Shown here: one piece after another, positions 16,078 through 23,492 of the stretch | Layout of the letters: every line of letters starts with the position of its first letter | How positions within the stretch are numbered: position 1 is the first letter of the stretch | Assembly (NCBI RefSeq): GCF_023701525.1 | Contig: NZ_JAMQAW010000104.1 | Span: forward strand, 52,767-116,766 | Direction of reading: 5' to 3' | Source: Streptomyces albipurpureus | GTDB lineage: Bacteria; Actinomycetota; Actinomycetes; Streptomycetales; Streptomycetaceae | Length of the DNA stretch: 64,000 bases | Notes under the pieces: model-generated | Told to the model about the DNA's origin: nothing | Seen by the model: only the letters and a program-made list of their open reading frames with translations | Database searches by the model: none | Made by a program: the position numbers and the translations under genes

Positions 16078-16440
16078 ATGGCCAAGAAGCTCGTGATCAA
16101 GGTGACCTCCGGCGCGGATGCGCCCGAACGCTGTTCACAGGCGTTCACCGTGGCGGCCGTGGCCGTGGCAAGTGGTGTTGAGGTGTCGCTCTGGCTGACC
16201 GGGGAGTCCGCGTGGTTCGCGCTACCTGACCGAGCCGCGGAATTCGAACTTCCGCATGCCGCGCCGCTGCCTGACCTGATCGCGGCCATCCAGGCGGCCG
16301 GAACGATCACTCTCTGCACACAGTGCGCCGCCCGTCGGGACATCACCGAGAAGGACGTGCTGGACGGCGTACGGATCGCTGGAGCACAGGTATTCGTCAG
16401 CGAGGTCATGGCGGAGGACGTCCAGGCCCTCGTCTACTGA
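16078..16440 (+). CDS. DsrE/DsrF-like family protein
   Basis: A 120-residue cytoplasmic protein beginning MAKKLVIKVTSG and containing CTQCAARR in the position where DsrE-family sulfur-relay proteins carry their reactive Cys. The start ATG 16078 is clear. Sulfur transfer is the family role (DsrE, TusD, YchN), and its proximity to the sulfurtransferase block 1 kb away fits, but no partner is adjacent. Confidence 0.85.
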   Translation: MAKKLVIKVTSGADAPERCSQAFTVAAVAVASGVEVSLWLTGESAWFALPDRAAEFELPHAAPLPDLIAAIQAAGTITLCTQCAARRDITEKDVLDGVRIAGAQVFVSEVMAEDVQALVY

Positions 16441-16471
16441 CGGGACGTCACCCACCCCTGGGCGCCTGGGG

Positions 16472-16729
16472 TCAACGACGCTTCTTGCCGTCCAACTCGT
16501 CCCACCAGTCATCGGACTCCGGGTCTCCGCTGGGATCGTCCCACCAGCGGTCGTCGGGGCCGCGCCGGTTGGCGATGATCGCGGCGACCGGCGGAATGAC
16601 CATGGCGACCACACACATGGCGACCGCGGCCGGTACCGACCACAGCCGTACGAATGCCCAGGCGGACACGAAGAGAACGAGGCATCCGCCCATCAGCAGG
16701 AAATAGGCACGCCGACGCCGTGCGTACAT
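16472..16729 (-). CDS. DUF3099 membrane protein
   Basis: An 85-residue protein with two transmembrane helices (YFLLMGGCLVLFVSAWAF and VPAAVAMCVVAMVIPPVAAII) after a basic MYARRRR N-terminus, and an acidic Trp-rich tail (DDRWWDD...DDWWDELDGKKRR). This is the DUF3099 pattern of actinobacteria. Convergent with the DsrE gene. Function unknown. Confidence 0.8.
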   Translation of the reverse strand: MYARRRRAYFLLMGGCLVLFVSAWAFVRLWSVPAAVAMCVVAMVIPPVAAIIANRRGPDDRWWDDPSGDPESDDWWDELDGKKRR

Positions 16730-16835
16730 GTCTCCAGGGTACGGCCGTGACGCGGGCCGAGGGCACCTGGCGTCCCGTGGAAGAGAGGGAACGGGCCACC
16801 GCGGCTACGGCGGCCTGCTCCCTCCGCGGGCACGA

Positions 16836-16893
16836 CCGAAGGGCCGCACCCCAATCCCAGTGGCGTCCAACCCCCGGGGGTGCGGCCCTTCGG
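16836..16893 (-). terminator. Strong terminator downstream of the cysA/DUF1416 operon
   Basis: Perfect 17-bp stem CCGAAGGGCCGCACCCC / GGGGTGCGGCCCTTCGG with a 24-nt loop, 60 nt after the DUF1416 stop and between it and the DUF3099 start on the same strand. Confidence 0.75.
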
Positions 16894-16954
16894 CCGGTCA
16901 AGCGGCGCGGCCCTCAGACCGCGCTGAGACGGCGAGCGTCTCGACCGCGGTCGT

Positions 16955-17242
16955 TCAGACCGCGATCGCGACCTCGGCGAGGCCGCCCGTCTGTGCCACG
17001 ACCGTACGGTCAGCGGTACCGCCAGGCACCAGGGCGCGTACGGTCCAGGTGCCCTCGGCCGCGTAGAAACGGAACTGTCCGGTCGCGGAGGTCGGAACCT
17101 CAGCGGTGAACTCGCCCGTCGAGTCCAGCAGGCGGACATAACCGGTGACGGGCTCGCCGTCGCGGGTCACCTGGCCCTGGATCGTGGTCTCACCAGGCTT
17201 GATCGTCGAGGCGTCGGGGCCGCCCGCCTTCGCTCCACACAT
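16955..17242 (-). CDS. DUF1416 protein, SseC-like partner of the sulfurtransferase
   Basis: A 95-residue protein starting MCGAKAGG; ATG 17242 is preferred over an in-frame ATG 17254. It is all-beta in character (carboxypeptidase-regulatory/transthyretin-like repeats such as IQGQVTRDGEPVTGYVRLLD) and belongs to DUF1416, whose mycobacterial members (SseC) sit next to the cysA thiosulfate sulfurtransferase as here. It lies 39 bp downstream of cysA, in one operon. The conserved N-terminal Cys may be a sulfur carrier site; that is inference. Confidence 0.85.
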   Translation of the reverse strand: MCGAKAGGPDASTIKPGETTIQGQVTRDGEPVTGYVRLLDSTGEFTAEVPTSATGQFRFYAAEGTWTVRALVPGGTADRTVVAQTGGLAEVAIAV

Positions 17243-17281
17243 ACAGCTCTCCAAAAGGTCCGGAAGTCGGGAAGTCGGGAT

Positions 17282-18127
17282 TTACTTGTTGGCGCCGAGC
17301 TCGATCGGCACACCGACGAGGGAGCCGTACTCGGTCCACGAGCCGTCGTAGTTCTTGACGTTCTCGACACCGAGCAGCTCGTGCAGCACAAACCAGGTCA
17401 GGGCGGAGCGCTCACCGATGCGGCAGTAGGCGACGGTGTCCTTCGAGAGGTCCACCTGCTCGTTCTCGTACAGGGCCTTCAGGTCGTCGTCCGACTTGAA
17501 GGTGCCGTCGTCGTTGGCGTTCTTCGACCACGGGATGTTGCGGGCCGTGGGGATGTGGCCGGGGCGCTGGGACTGCTCCTGCGGGAGGTGCGCGGGGGCG
17601 AGCAGCTTGCCGCTGAACTCATCGGGCGACCGCACGTCGACCAGGTTCTGGGTGCCGATCGCGGCGACGGCGTCATCGCGGAAGGCACGGATCGCGGTGT
17701 TCTGCGGCTTGGCCTTGTACTCGGTGGCCGCACGAGAGGGCACCTGCGCGCCATCCACCAGGTCACGGGAGTCGAGCTCCCACTTCTTGCGGCCACCGTC
17801 GAGCAGCTTGACGCTGTCGTGGCCGTAGAGCTTGAAGTACCAGTAGGCGTAGGACGCGAACCAGTTGTTGTTGCCGCCGTAGAGGACGACGGTGGTGTCG
17901 TTCCCGATGCCCTTGGCGGAGAGGAGCTTCTCGAAGCCCTCCTGGTCGATGAAGTCGCGGCGAACCGGGTCCTGGAGGTCCTTGGTCCAGTCGATCCGGA
18001 TCGCGTTCTTGATGTGGTTCTTCTCGTAGGCCGAGGTGTCCTCGTCGACCTCGACAATGGCGACCTGCGGGTCGTCAATGTGGGCCTCGACCCAGTCTGC
18101 GTCTACCAGGACGTCGCTGCGGCTCAT
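17282..18127 (-). CDS. cysA: Thiosulfate sulfurtransferase (rhodanese), CysA/SseA type
   Basis: A 281-residue tandem-rhodanese enzyme. The inactive N-terminal domain ends in LLDGGRKKWE; the catalytic domain has the active-site loop CRIGERS with Cys235. It transfers sulfane sulfur from thiosulfate to thiophilic acceptors. The start ATG 18127 has GGAGGAG upstream. A Cys-containing leader peptide and hairpin lie 150 nt upstream on the same strand, suggesting cysteine-dependent control. It is cotranscribed with the DUF1416 gene. Confidence 0.93.
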   Translation of the reverse strand: MSRSDVLVDADWVEAHIDDPQVAIVEVDEDTSAYEKNHIKNAIRIDWTKDLQDPVRRDFIDQEGFEKLLSAKGIGNDTTVVLYGGNNNWFASYAYWYFKLYGHDSVKLLDGGRKKWELDSRDLVDGAQVPSRAATEYKAKPQNTAIRAFRDDAVAAIGTQNLVDVRSPDEFSGKLLAPAHLPQEQSQRPGHIPTARNIPWSKNANDDGTFKSDDDLKALYENEQVDLSKDTVAYCRIGERSALTWFVLHELLGVENVKNYDGSWTEYGSLVGVPIELGANK

Positions 18128-18260
18128 GCTTTTCTCCTCCGGGGCAGTGTGCGGCGGGTTCTGCGATGAAGATCAAGTGGAGTGCGGATACGCGCAAAAC
18201 GCGGGGAGGCGGGCGTACCGCACGGGGCGGCCCTGAGCAGAGGTCGAAGGGCCGGGGATA

Positions 18261-18277
18261 CGGGAGCGAGGCTCCCG
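18261..18277 (-). promoter_or_regulatory. Hairpin immediately after the leader peptide (candidate attenuator)
   Basis: Perfect CGGGAGC-CTC-GCTCCCG hairpin on the minus strand beginning 1 nt after the leader-peptide stop and about 135 nt before cysA. A ribosome stalled on the Cys codons of the leader would change its folding. No U-run follows, so any effect could be on Rho or on translation rather than intrinsic termination. Confidence 0.5.
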
Positions 18278-18278
18278 C

Positions 18279-18359
18279 TCAGATGGCGCGACAGAGCATG
18301 GCGGCGACGCGGCACAGGTCTACTGCCCGCCGCTTCGTAAGGTCCGCCTGTCGCTTCAT
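18279..18359 (-). CDS. Leader peptide of the cysA operon, 26 aa
   Basis: A 26-residue peptide beginning MKRQADLTKRRAVDL and ending CRVAAMLCRAI, with Cys at positions 16 and 23. It matches the actinobacterial 'putative leader peptide' pattern (RR.xDLxRV...LCR) found before sulfur-assimilation genes. ATG 18359 lies in the 5' leader of cysA, and a perfect hairpin follows its stop. It probably senses charged Cys-tRNA. Too short for most gene finders. Confidence 0.75.
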   Translation of the reverse strand: MKRQADLTKRRAVDLCRVAAMLCRAI

Positions 18360-18429
18360 GGGTCCGATCGTAGGGACGATCCGGGCGCCATGTCACCGGC
18401 GTGTCGAATATTGAGACGCGATCATCCAC

Positions 18430-19016
18430 TATGTAAGACTATTTTTGAATCCAGACGACCCCGACCGACCTCGGGGCGGCCTGCACCTGCCCACTTCCTG
18501 CTCAGCGGACACAGCCGTCTCACCATACGGAATATGCCCATGGATGGGGATCGATTGGGGCGTGGCGGGCGATAACCGCTGCCGGCCCCCGCGCTGGGGC
18601 GCCGGGAGAGCTCATGGACTCAGGTCCCCAGGGGGTCAACGGACCGCGCGGTCCATGGGTCACGTGCGCTCCCCGTGGCCGCTGCGGCTCCCGTACGACG
18701 GATTCGACCTTGCTCCGGCTCGGGCCCGTGTACCGGCGGGAAACGGTTTCGGACGACCGGTGTTCGTTCTGTACAGAACGAACACCTGTACAGAACGCTC
18801 GGTTCAGAACCGAGCCACCCGGACACCGAAGAACGACCGCTGAAGAACGACAGCAGAAGAACAGCCACCGGAGAGCGGTCGGTCGTGAGAGAGGCGAGTC
18901 GGGAGCGGCTCGGCAAGCGCGGCTGCCACCCGTGCACCCGCCGGTGGCGGTCACTCCTCGCCGCCACCCGGCGTCACGGTCGAGGATCGACGAGACACCG
19001 GACAGGGCCGGAGCCG
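18430..19016. other. 587-bp gap with operator-like palindrome cluster
   Basis: Between the LmeA-like gene 3' end and the cysA leader (both minus). No real gene is seen. The low-coordinate end (18421-18455) is A/T-rich and probably carries the leader/cysA promoter. The middle holds the palindrome cluster described separately. Confidence 0.5.
18759..18811. promoter_or_regulatory. 28-bp perfect palindrome plus repeated half-sites
   Basis: 18759-18786 is a perfect 28-bp palindrome centred on GTTCTGTACAGAAC. TGTACAGAACG recurs at 18787-18797, 17 bp from its copy in the palindrome, and GGTTC-A-GAACC follows at 18801-18811. This spacing is typical of a multi-site operator; it could also fold as a 12-bp RNA hairpin with a GUAC loop. 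Confidence 0.6.
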
Positions 19017-19766
19017 TCAGCCCACCAGGGAGACATTGGTGCCCGTGCCGGAGAACTTCAGTCCGTCCTCCGTGGTCTCCGCCCGATCGAGCTTCAGCCC
19101 TGCGGGCATTCCTTCGATCTTCAGGTCGTAGTCGAGGGCCCGGCGCACCTCGTCGTCAAAGCCCGGCACCGGCAGCTTCGGCAGCGAGTCGGCCTTGAGC
19201 TTGACCGCGTTGTCGCTCCCCAACTCGACCACGCTGTAGGCGGTGACCGTGCGCCCCTTCAACAGGTCCTCAAAAGTGCTCGGCACCCCGATTCCCGCGC
19301 CTTCCAGCACTTCGAGGAGCGGTCCTGAGACCTTGACCTGGCCCTTTGCCGCCCGTTCGGCGCCGGCATAGCTGACCTGGGCTCCCTTGGGCGCGGCCAG
19401 GCTGAGATCCGCGTAGGAGATCCGGGCGGAACCCTTGGCGCTGGCGGCGACGGCGGACGAGTAGTTGCTGTCGATCCTCACATCGACGAGTGCGGCCCTG
19501 ACCTCGGTGACATTGACGGTACGGCCGCCGGCGACCGCCGTGATGCCCGAGAGGCTGATGCCGACCTCGTCGAGCTCCTTGGCCGCGACCTGGGTCAGAA
19601 AGGGAAAGCCCTTGATGGACACCTCCGGAGTCGAACGCAGCCCCTGGGAGGTTCTGACCTTCTCCGCCGCCTCGGATTCGGCGAAGTTGACCGCCAACCG
19701 ATCCGCGGCGATGAAGATGCCGCCGAGTATGACGGAGATGATCAGAAGTATTCGCACTGCGCGCAT
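19017..19766 (-). CDS. LmeA-family (DUF2993) exported phospholipid-binding protein
   Basis: A 249-residue protein with an N-terminal signal/anchor (MRAVRILLIISVILGGIFIAADRLA) and the DUF2993 features: GFPFLTQVAAKELDEVGISLSG early, a repeated beta pattern in the middle, and a ...YDLKIEGMPAGLKL...GLKFSGTGTNVSL end. LmeA proteins act outside the membrane in lipid or mannan maintenance in mycobacteria; the substrate in streptomycetes is not known. Monocistronic-looking. Confidence 0.8.
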   Translation of the reverse strand: MRAVRILLIISVILGGIFIAADRLAVNFAESEAAEKVRTSQGLRSTPEVSIKGFPFLTQVAAKELDEVGISLSGITAVAGGRTVNVTEVRAALVDVRIDSNYSSAVAASAKGSARISYADLSLAAPKGAQVSYAGAERAAKGQVKVSGPLLEVLEGAGIGVPSTFEDLLKGRTVTAYSVVELGSDNAVKLKADSLPKLPVPGFDDEVRRALDYDLKIEGMPAGLKLDRAETTEDGLKFSGTGTNVSLVG

Positions 19767-19899
19767 TGCCCGGTGTCCCCCACCTTGGTGTGCCCTTCCG
19801 CGTGACGCCCGAGGGAATTGGCTGAGTCCGGACGACGCCTTGTCATCAGCGAACGACGTATGGGCACTGGCTTTGGTTCCTGATCACCGCGTGGCAGGT

Positions 19900-21291
19900 C
19901 TAGGCCAAGACCCGGCCGATCAGATAGACGGCCGGTGCCGCCGCCGTCAGGGGAAGCGCCACCCCGGCGGTGAAGTGAACGAACCGCGACGGGTAGTCAT
20001 AGCTGGCCACCCGTAGGCCGACCAACGCCATCACACCGGCGACCACTCCCAGCAGAGCGCCCCCCGACCCCAGGTCGGTCATGCCCCCCACCACGGCGCC
20101 CGCGCCCGCGGCGGCGAGCAGCGACACCACGATGGAGGCCGGCCCCGGCAGCGGTAGCGCCCTGACCACGGTGGCGACCGCTACCGCGATGGCGCCGACC
20201 GTCACCGCGTCATCGGACGCGGCGAAGTAGCCGGCGGCGAGGATCGCCAGCGCCGCCGATGCCACGGTCGCCATCAGCCCGTACATCCGCTCGTCCGCGC
20301 CCGCGTGGCTGCGGAGTTGGAGTACGAGGGTGAGCAGCACCCACACTCCGAGGGTGCCGAGGATCGCGGCCGGGGCGTTCTCCCGACCGGCCCACAGCAG
20401 TACGCCATCGGCGGCGAGCCCGCCCGCGAAAGCCAGCGCGATGCCCTGGCGCGCGGGCCACATGCCGTTCAGCCGGAACCAGCCGGCCGCGGTGACCGCC
20501 TGGAGCAGCACCAGCGGCAGCAGCATCGCGTAGGAACCGAGAGCCGCACCGACCGCGAGGAGCAGACCGAGCCCGGCGGTCAGCGCGGCCGGCTGGATTC
20601 CGGGCGCGATGATCGGTGAGCGCCCTTCGGCCCTGGCGCGCTGGGCATCGGTGATCCGGGTGTTCCCAGCGGTGGTCGGAGTGCTGTAGCCCTCCCCGGG
20701 ACTTCCCTGCGCCGCCGCGGGCGCGGGGGCCGCGTGCCCACCCGGCGGGCGCGGAGCGGTAGGGCGGGCCTCGGGCGGCAGCGGGGAACCAGGGCCGTGG
20801 GGGGTGGCCTGACGGGTGTCGCGCACGGGCGGCAGATAGGCGGTCTCCGCGGGCGCCGGGCCGGGCTGGTGATCACGCACCGGGGGCATGTACGCCGTCT
20901 CGGCGGCCGCGGGCGACGGCGCGGCCGGCGCGGTGTGGGGCGGCACCGCGGGTTGGTAGGTCGTGTCCCAGGTCTCGCCCTCCCAGGTCTGGGCGGAGGG
21001 GTCCTGGTGTCCTGGTGCGGCCTGAGCGTAGGGCTGCCCATACGGCGACTGCTGCTGCTGCTGTTGCTGTTGCTGCTGGAACGGCTGCGGCGCTGGCTGC
21101 TGGGGGGTGTAGGGCCCCGGCTGCTGGTACGGCTGCGGCTGCGGTTGGTGGGCCTGGTCGCCGTACGGGGTCTGCTGGCCGTCCTGCTGACCCGGCTGCG
21201 CCTGACCTTGGTAGGAGTCCGCGTAGGGGTCGTACGGCTGCCCCTGCTGGCCGGGTTGTGGCGGGTAGGGGTACTGCTGATCGCTGCTCAT
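19900..21291 (-). CDS. Large membrane protein with Gln/Pro-rich N-terminal domain
   Basis: 463 residues from ATG 21291 (MSSDQQYPYPP). Residues 1-220 are a low-complexity cytoplasmic region: repeated QP/QG/YG units, a run of ten Gln and two near-identical AETAY[ML]PPVRD motifs. The C-terminal half has about eight to nine transmembrane helices ending SRFVHFTAGVALPLTAAAPAVYLIGRVLA. No enzymatic motif was found. It lies 10 bp after the MoaD-like gene stop on the same strand, so probably the last gene of that operon. Function unknown; the disordered domain suggests a scaffold. Confidence 0.75.
   Translation of the reverse strand: MSSDQQYPYPPQPGQQGQPYDPYADSYQGQAQPGQQDGQQTPYGDQAHQPQPQPYQQPGPYTPQQPAPQPFQQQQQQQQQQSPYGQPYAQAAPGHQDPSAQTWEGETWDTTYQPAVPPHTAPAAPSPAAAETAYMPPVRDHQPGPAPAETAYLPPVRDTRQATPHGPGSPLPPEARPTAPRPPGGHAAPAPAAAQGSPGEGYSTPTTAGNTRITDAQRARAEGRSPIIAPGIQPAALTAGLGLLLAVGAALGSYAMLLPLVLLQAVTAAGWFRLNGMWPARQGIALAFAGGLAADGVLLWAGRENAPAAILGTLGVWVLLTLVLQLRSHAGADERMYGLMATVASAALAILAAGYFAASDDAVTVGAIAVAVATVVRALPLPGPASIVVSLLAAAGAGAVVGGMTDLGSGGALLGVVAGVMALVGLRVASYDYPSRFVHFTAGVALPLTAAAPAVYLIGRVLA
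21049..21078 (-). repeat. CAG/CAA codon run encoding ten glutamines
   Basis: Ten consecutive Gln codons (mostly CAG, two CAA) in the membrane-protein gene. A trinucleotide run like this is prone to slippage and length change without frameshift. Confidence 0.8.
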
Positions 21292-21301
21292 GCTGTGGGG
21301 T

Positions 21302-21556
21302 TCACCCTCCTGCGAACGGCGGGAGCACCTCGACCGTGCCGCCCTCGGCAAGCCGTACGGTCTCATGGTCACGGGTCCCCACGGGCGCACCGTCCACGAG
21401 GAACGACGACCGGCTGAGCACCCGCGTCAGCTCCCCCGGGTGCCGCTGCCGGACTCCGGCCAGGGCCTCGGCGAGCGTGAGCGCCGTACAGGGCTCCTCC
21501 GCGATCCCGGCGGCCGCCTTCGCCGCGGCCCAGTAGCGGATCGTGACCGCCGCCAT
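21302..21556 (-). CDS. MoaD/ThiS-family ubiquitin-like sulfur carrier
   Basis: An 84-residue beta-grasp protein from ATG 21556 (MAAVTIRYWAAAKAAAG) ending in the diagnostic Gly-Gly (LPPFAGG), the site of adenylation and thiocarboxylation. MoaD-like proteins donate sulfur for molybdopterin or thiamine; no partner enzyme is adjacent. The start sits 44 bp after the hydrolase stop and the stop 10 bp before the next gene, suggesting a three-gene operon. Confidence 0.88.
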   Translation of the reverse strand: MAAVTIRYWAAAKAAAGIAEEPCTALTLAEALAGVRQRHPGELTRVLSRSSFLVDGAPVGTRDHETVRLAEGGTVEVLPPFAGG

Positions 21557-21600
21557 ATGCCACTCCTCTCGTCGGCATCCATCATCGTCCATCCGCCCGG

Positions 21601-22425
21601 CTACTCCTGGGCCAGCCAGTGGGCGATCCGACCGAGAAGGCCTTCGTCGGCCGCGTTCTCGGCATGGCCCATGCCCGCCTCAAGCCAGAGCTCCGCCTCG
21701 CCGGCCGCCGCCAGCGTGCGGGGGTGATCCAGCGGGAAGTACGGATCGCGGTCGCCGTGCACGATCAGCAGCGGGGTCGGCGCGATCAGCGGTACGGCCT
21801 CAACCGGGGAGAGCGGCACCGGGTCCCAGGCGGTGCCGGACCGGTGGATACGGGTGCCCAGCCCGTAGCGGCTGACCAGCCGACCGACCGGGCGGCTGAC
21901 CACCCAGTTCAACCGGCGCATCGGAGCCGTACCCCGGTAGTACCAGCGGGCCGGGGCGCTGATCGCGACCACCGCGTCCGTCCCGGCTTCGGGGCGCTCC
22001 CCGCGGCCGGGGCCGTACAAGGCGGCGTGCCGCAGGACCACCGAGCCGCCCATGGAGAAGCCGACGGTCACCACCCGGGAGTGGCCGAAGGTCCGTGCCC
22101 ACTCGACAGCCGCCGCGAGATCCAGCACCTCGCGGTCACCGATGGTGGAGCGGCCACCCGAATGGCCGTGTCCTCGAAAGGAGAAGGCGACCACGTTCGC
22201 GTGCTGGGCAAGCACATCAGCCGCACGTCGGAGCGCCGGACGGTGAATCGAACCGGTGAAACCGTGAGCGACGACGACCGCGATATCGCTCACACTCCGC
22301 GTACAGGGTTGGTAAAACGCTTCGATCTGTACCCCGTCAGAGGTACGAAGGAAGCGGCGCCGAGGGCCGTAAGTGATCTGGGGAACATCCACAGAGTGAA
22401 ATCGGCCCTCTGGCTCGGAAGTCAT
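21601..22425 (-). CDS. Alpha/beta hydrolase
   Basis: 274 residues from ATG 22425 (MTSEPEGRFHSVD). It has the oxyanion region HGFTGS, nucleophile elbow GFSMGGS, acid in HGDRDPYFP and His in GMGHAEN. The closest fold type is serine-aminopeptidase-S33/lysophospholipase-like. No Shine-Dalgarno precedes the ATG; CACAAT about 8 nt upstream would fit a leaderless transcript. Divergent from glnR. Substrate unknown. Confidence 0.85.
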   Translation of the reverse strand: MTSEPEGRFHSVDVPQITYGPRRRFLRTSDGVQIEAFYQPCTRSVSDIAVVVAHGFTGSIHRPALRRAADVLAQHANVVAFSFRGHGHSGGRSTIGDREVLDLAAAVEWARTFGHSRVVTVGFSMGGSVVLRHAALYGPGRGERPEAGTDAVVAISAPARWYYRGTAPMRRLNWVVSRPVGRLVSRYGLGTRIHRSGTAWDPVPLSPVEAVPLIAPTPLLIVHGDRDPYFPLDHPRTLAAAGEAELWLEAGMGHAENAADEGLLGRIAHWLAQE

Positions 22426-22447
22426 GTGGGCTATTGTGCTGGGAAGA

Positions 22448-22484
22448 GACCCGGGCGATGCAGCCCCCGGGTCCTTTTGTGTTT
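22448..22484 (+). terminator. Intrinsic terminator/attenuator in the glnR upstream region
   Basis: Stem GACCCGGG (22448-22455) / CCCGGGTC (22466-22473) with a 10-nt loop, followed by CTTTTGTGTTTT. It is oriented only for plus-strand transcripts, yet the gene to its left runs the other way, so the only obvious target is RNA heading into glnR. Confidence 0.75.
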
Positions 22485-22525
22485 TCTCGCCGTTGTTACA
22501 GGCAGATGAACACAAGGAGTCACTG

Positions 22526-22702
22526 GTGATCGGCAGTAGTGATCGCCAGCCGCAGCACCAAGAGCAAAACGTACAGAACGCGCAATATGGAAGCAGCAGG
22601 GCCGCAGAACGTCCTCGCAGGGACCGAGGAGGAACCGACGTTATGGGCGAGCGAACCGTGCACCATCACACAACGACGACCCCGGCAGGTGAAACTCGAT
22701 GA
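22526..22702 (+). CDS. Small upstream ORF overlapping glnR, 58 aa
   Basis: GTG 22526 has AAGGAG 8 nt upstream. The 58-residue, His/Thr/Gln-rich product (ending VHHHTTTTPAGETR) stops in the ATGA that starts glnR, so its translation would be coupled to glnR. A shorter form from ATG 22643 is possible. No family is recognised and composition is unlike its neighbours; it may be a leader rather than a functional protein. Confidence 0.4.
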   Translation: MIGSSDRQPQHQEQNVQNAQYGSSRAAERPRRDRGGTDVMGERTVHHHTTTTPAGETR

Positions 22703-23469
22703 GTTCACTGCTTCTCCTGACCAACGCCCTCCAGCCATCGGCGGAGGTGCTCCCCGCGCTCGGGCTGCTGCTGCACAACGTGCGCGTGGCCCCGGCAGAG
22801 GGCTCCGCCCTCCTCAACACCCCCGGCGCCGATGTGATCCTCATCGACGGCCGCCGCGACCTGCCGCAGGTGCGATCCCTGTGTCAGTTGCTGCGCTCCA
22901 CCGGGCCCGGTTGCCCCCTGATCCTCGTCGTCACCGAAGGCGGGCTCGCGGCCGTCACCGCGGACTGGGGCATCGACGACGTACTCCTGGACACCGCGGG
23001 TCCCGCGGAGGTCGAAGCCCGGCTGCGGCTCGCGATGGGCCGCCAGCAGATCACCACCGACGACTCCCCGATGGAGATCCGCAACGGCGATCTCTCGGTC
23101 GACGAGGCCACCTACAGCGCCAAGCTCAAGGGGCGGGTGCTCGATCTGACCTTCAAGGAGTTCGAGCTGCTGAAGTATCTGGCACAGCACCCGGGCCGGG
23201 TCTTCACCCGTGCCCAGCTCCTCCAGGAGGTCTGGGGCTACGACTACTTCGGCGGCACCCGCACCGTCGACGTCCATGTACGGCGGCTGCGCGCCAAGCT
23301 CGGCCCGGAACATGAGTCCCTGATCGGAACCGTACGTAATGTCGGCTATCGCTTCGTTGCACCGGAAAAAGTGGAGCGGGCGGCCGAAGAAGCCGCTGCT
23401 TCTGTCGTCACTCGTACGGAGGAAGCCTCCGGAGCCGAAGCCGCATACGTACGGCCCGCCCGGAGGTAG
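22699..23469 (+). CDS. glnR: GlnR, global nitrogen response regulator
   Basis: A 256-residue atypical OmpR-type regulator whose sequence I recognise as GlnR (MSSLLLLTNALQPS...). The receiver domain keeps Asp50 (VILIDGRRD) but lacks the full acidic pocket, as known for GlnR, which works without phosphorylation. The C-terminal winged helix (FKEFELLKYLAQHPGRVFTRAQLL..VWGYDYFGGTRTVDVHVRRLRAKLG) binds the promoters of glnA, amtB, glnII, nirB and others. ATG 22699 has AGGTGA upstream. No sensor kinase adjoins it, as expected for this orphan regulator. Confidence 0.97.
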   Translation: MSSLLLLTNALQPSAEVLPALGLLLHNVRVAPAEGSALLNTPGADVILIDGRRDLPQVRSLCQLLRSTGPGCPLILVVTEGGLAAVTADWGIDDVLLDTAGPAEVEARLRLAMGRQQITTDDSPMEIRNGDLSVDEATYSAKLKGRVLDLTFKEFELLKYLAQHPGRVFTRAQLLQEVWGYDYFGGTRTVDVHVRRLRAKLGPEHESLIGTVRNVGYRFVAPEKVERAAEEAAASVVTRTEEASGAEAAYVRPARR

Positions 23470-23492
23470 GACACCGCGCGTAGACTCCGCTC

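Noticed and set aside
22492..22512. GlnR box in its own leader (GTTAC...GAAC)
   Set aside because: Half-site spacing is 13 bp rather than the 11 bp expected for GlnR boxes.
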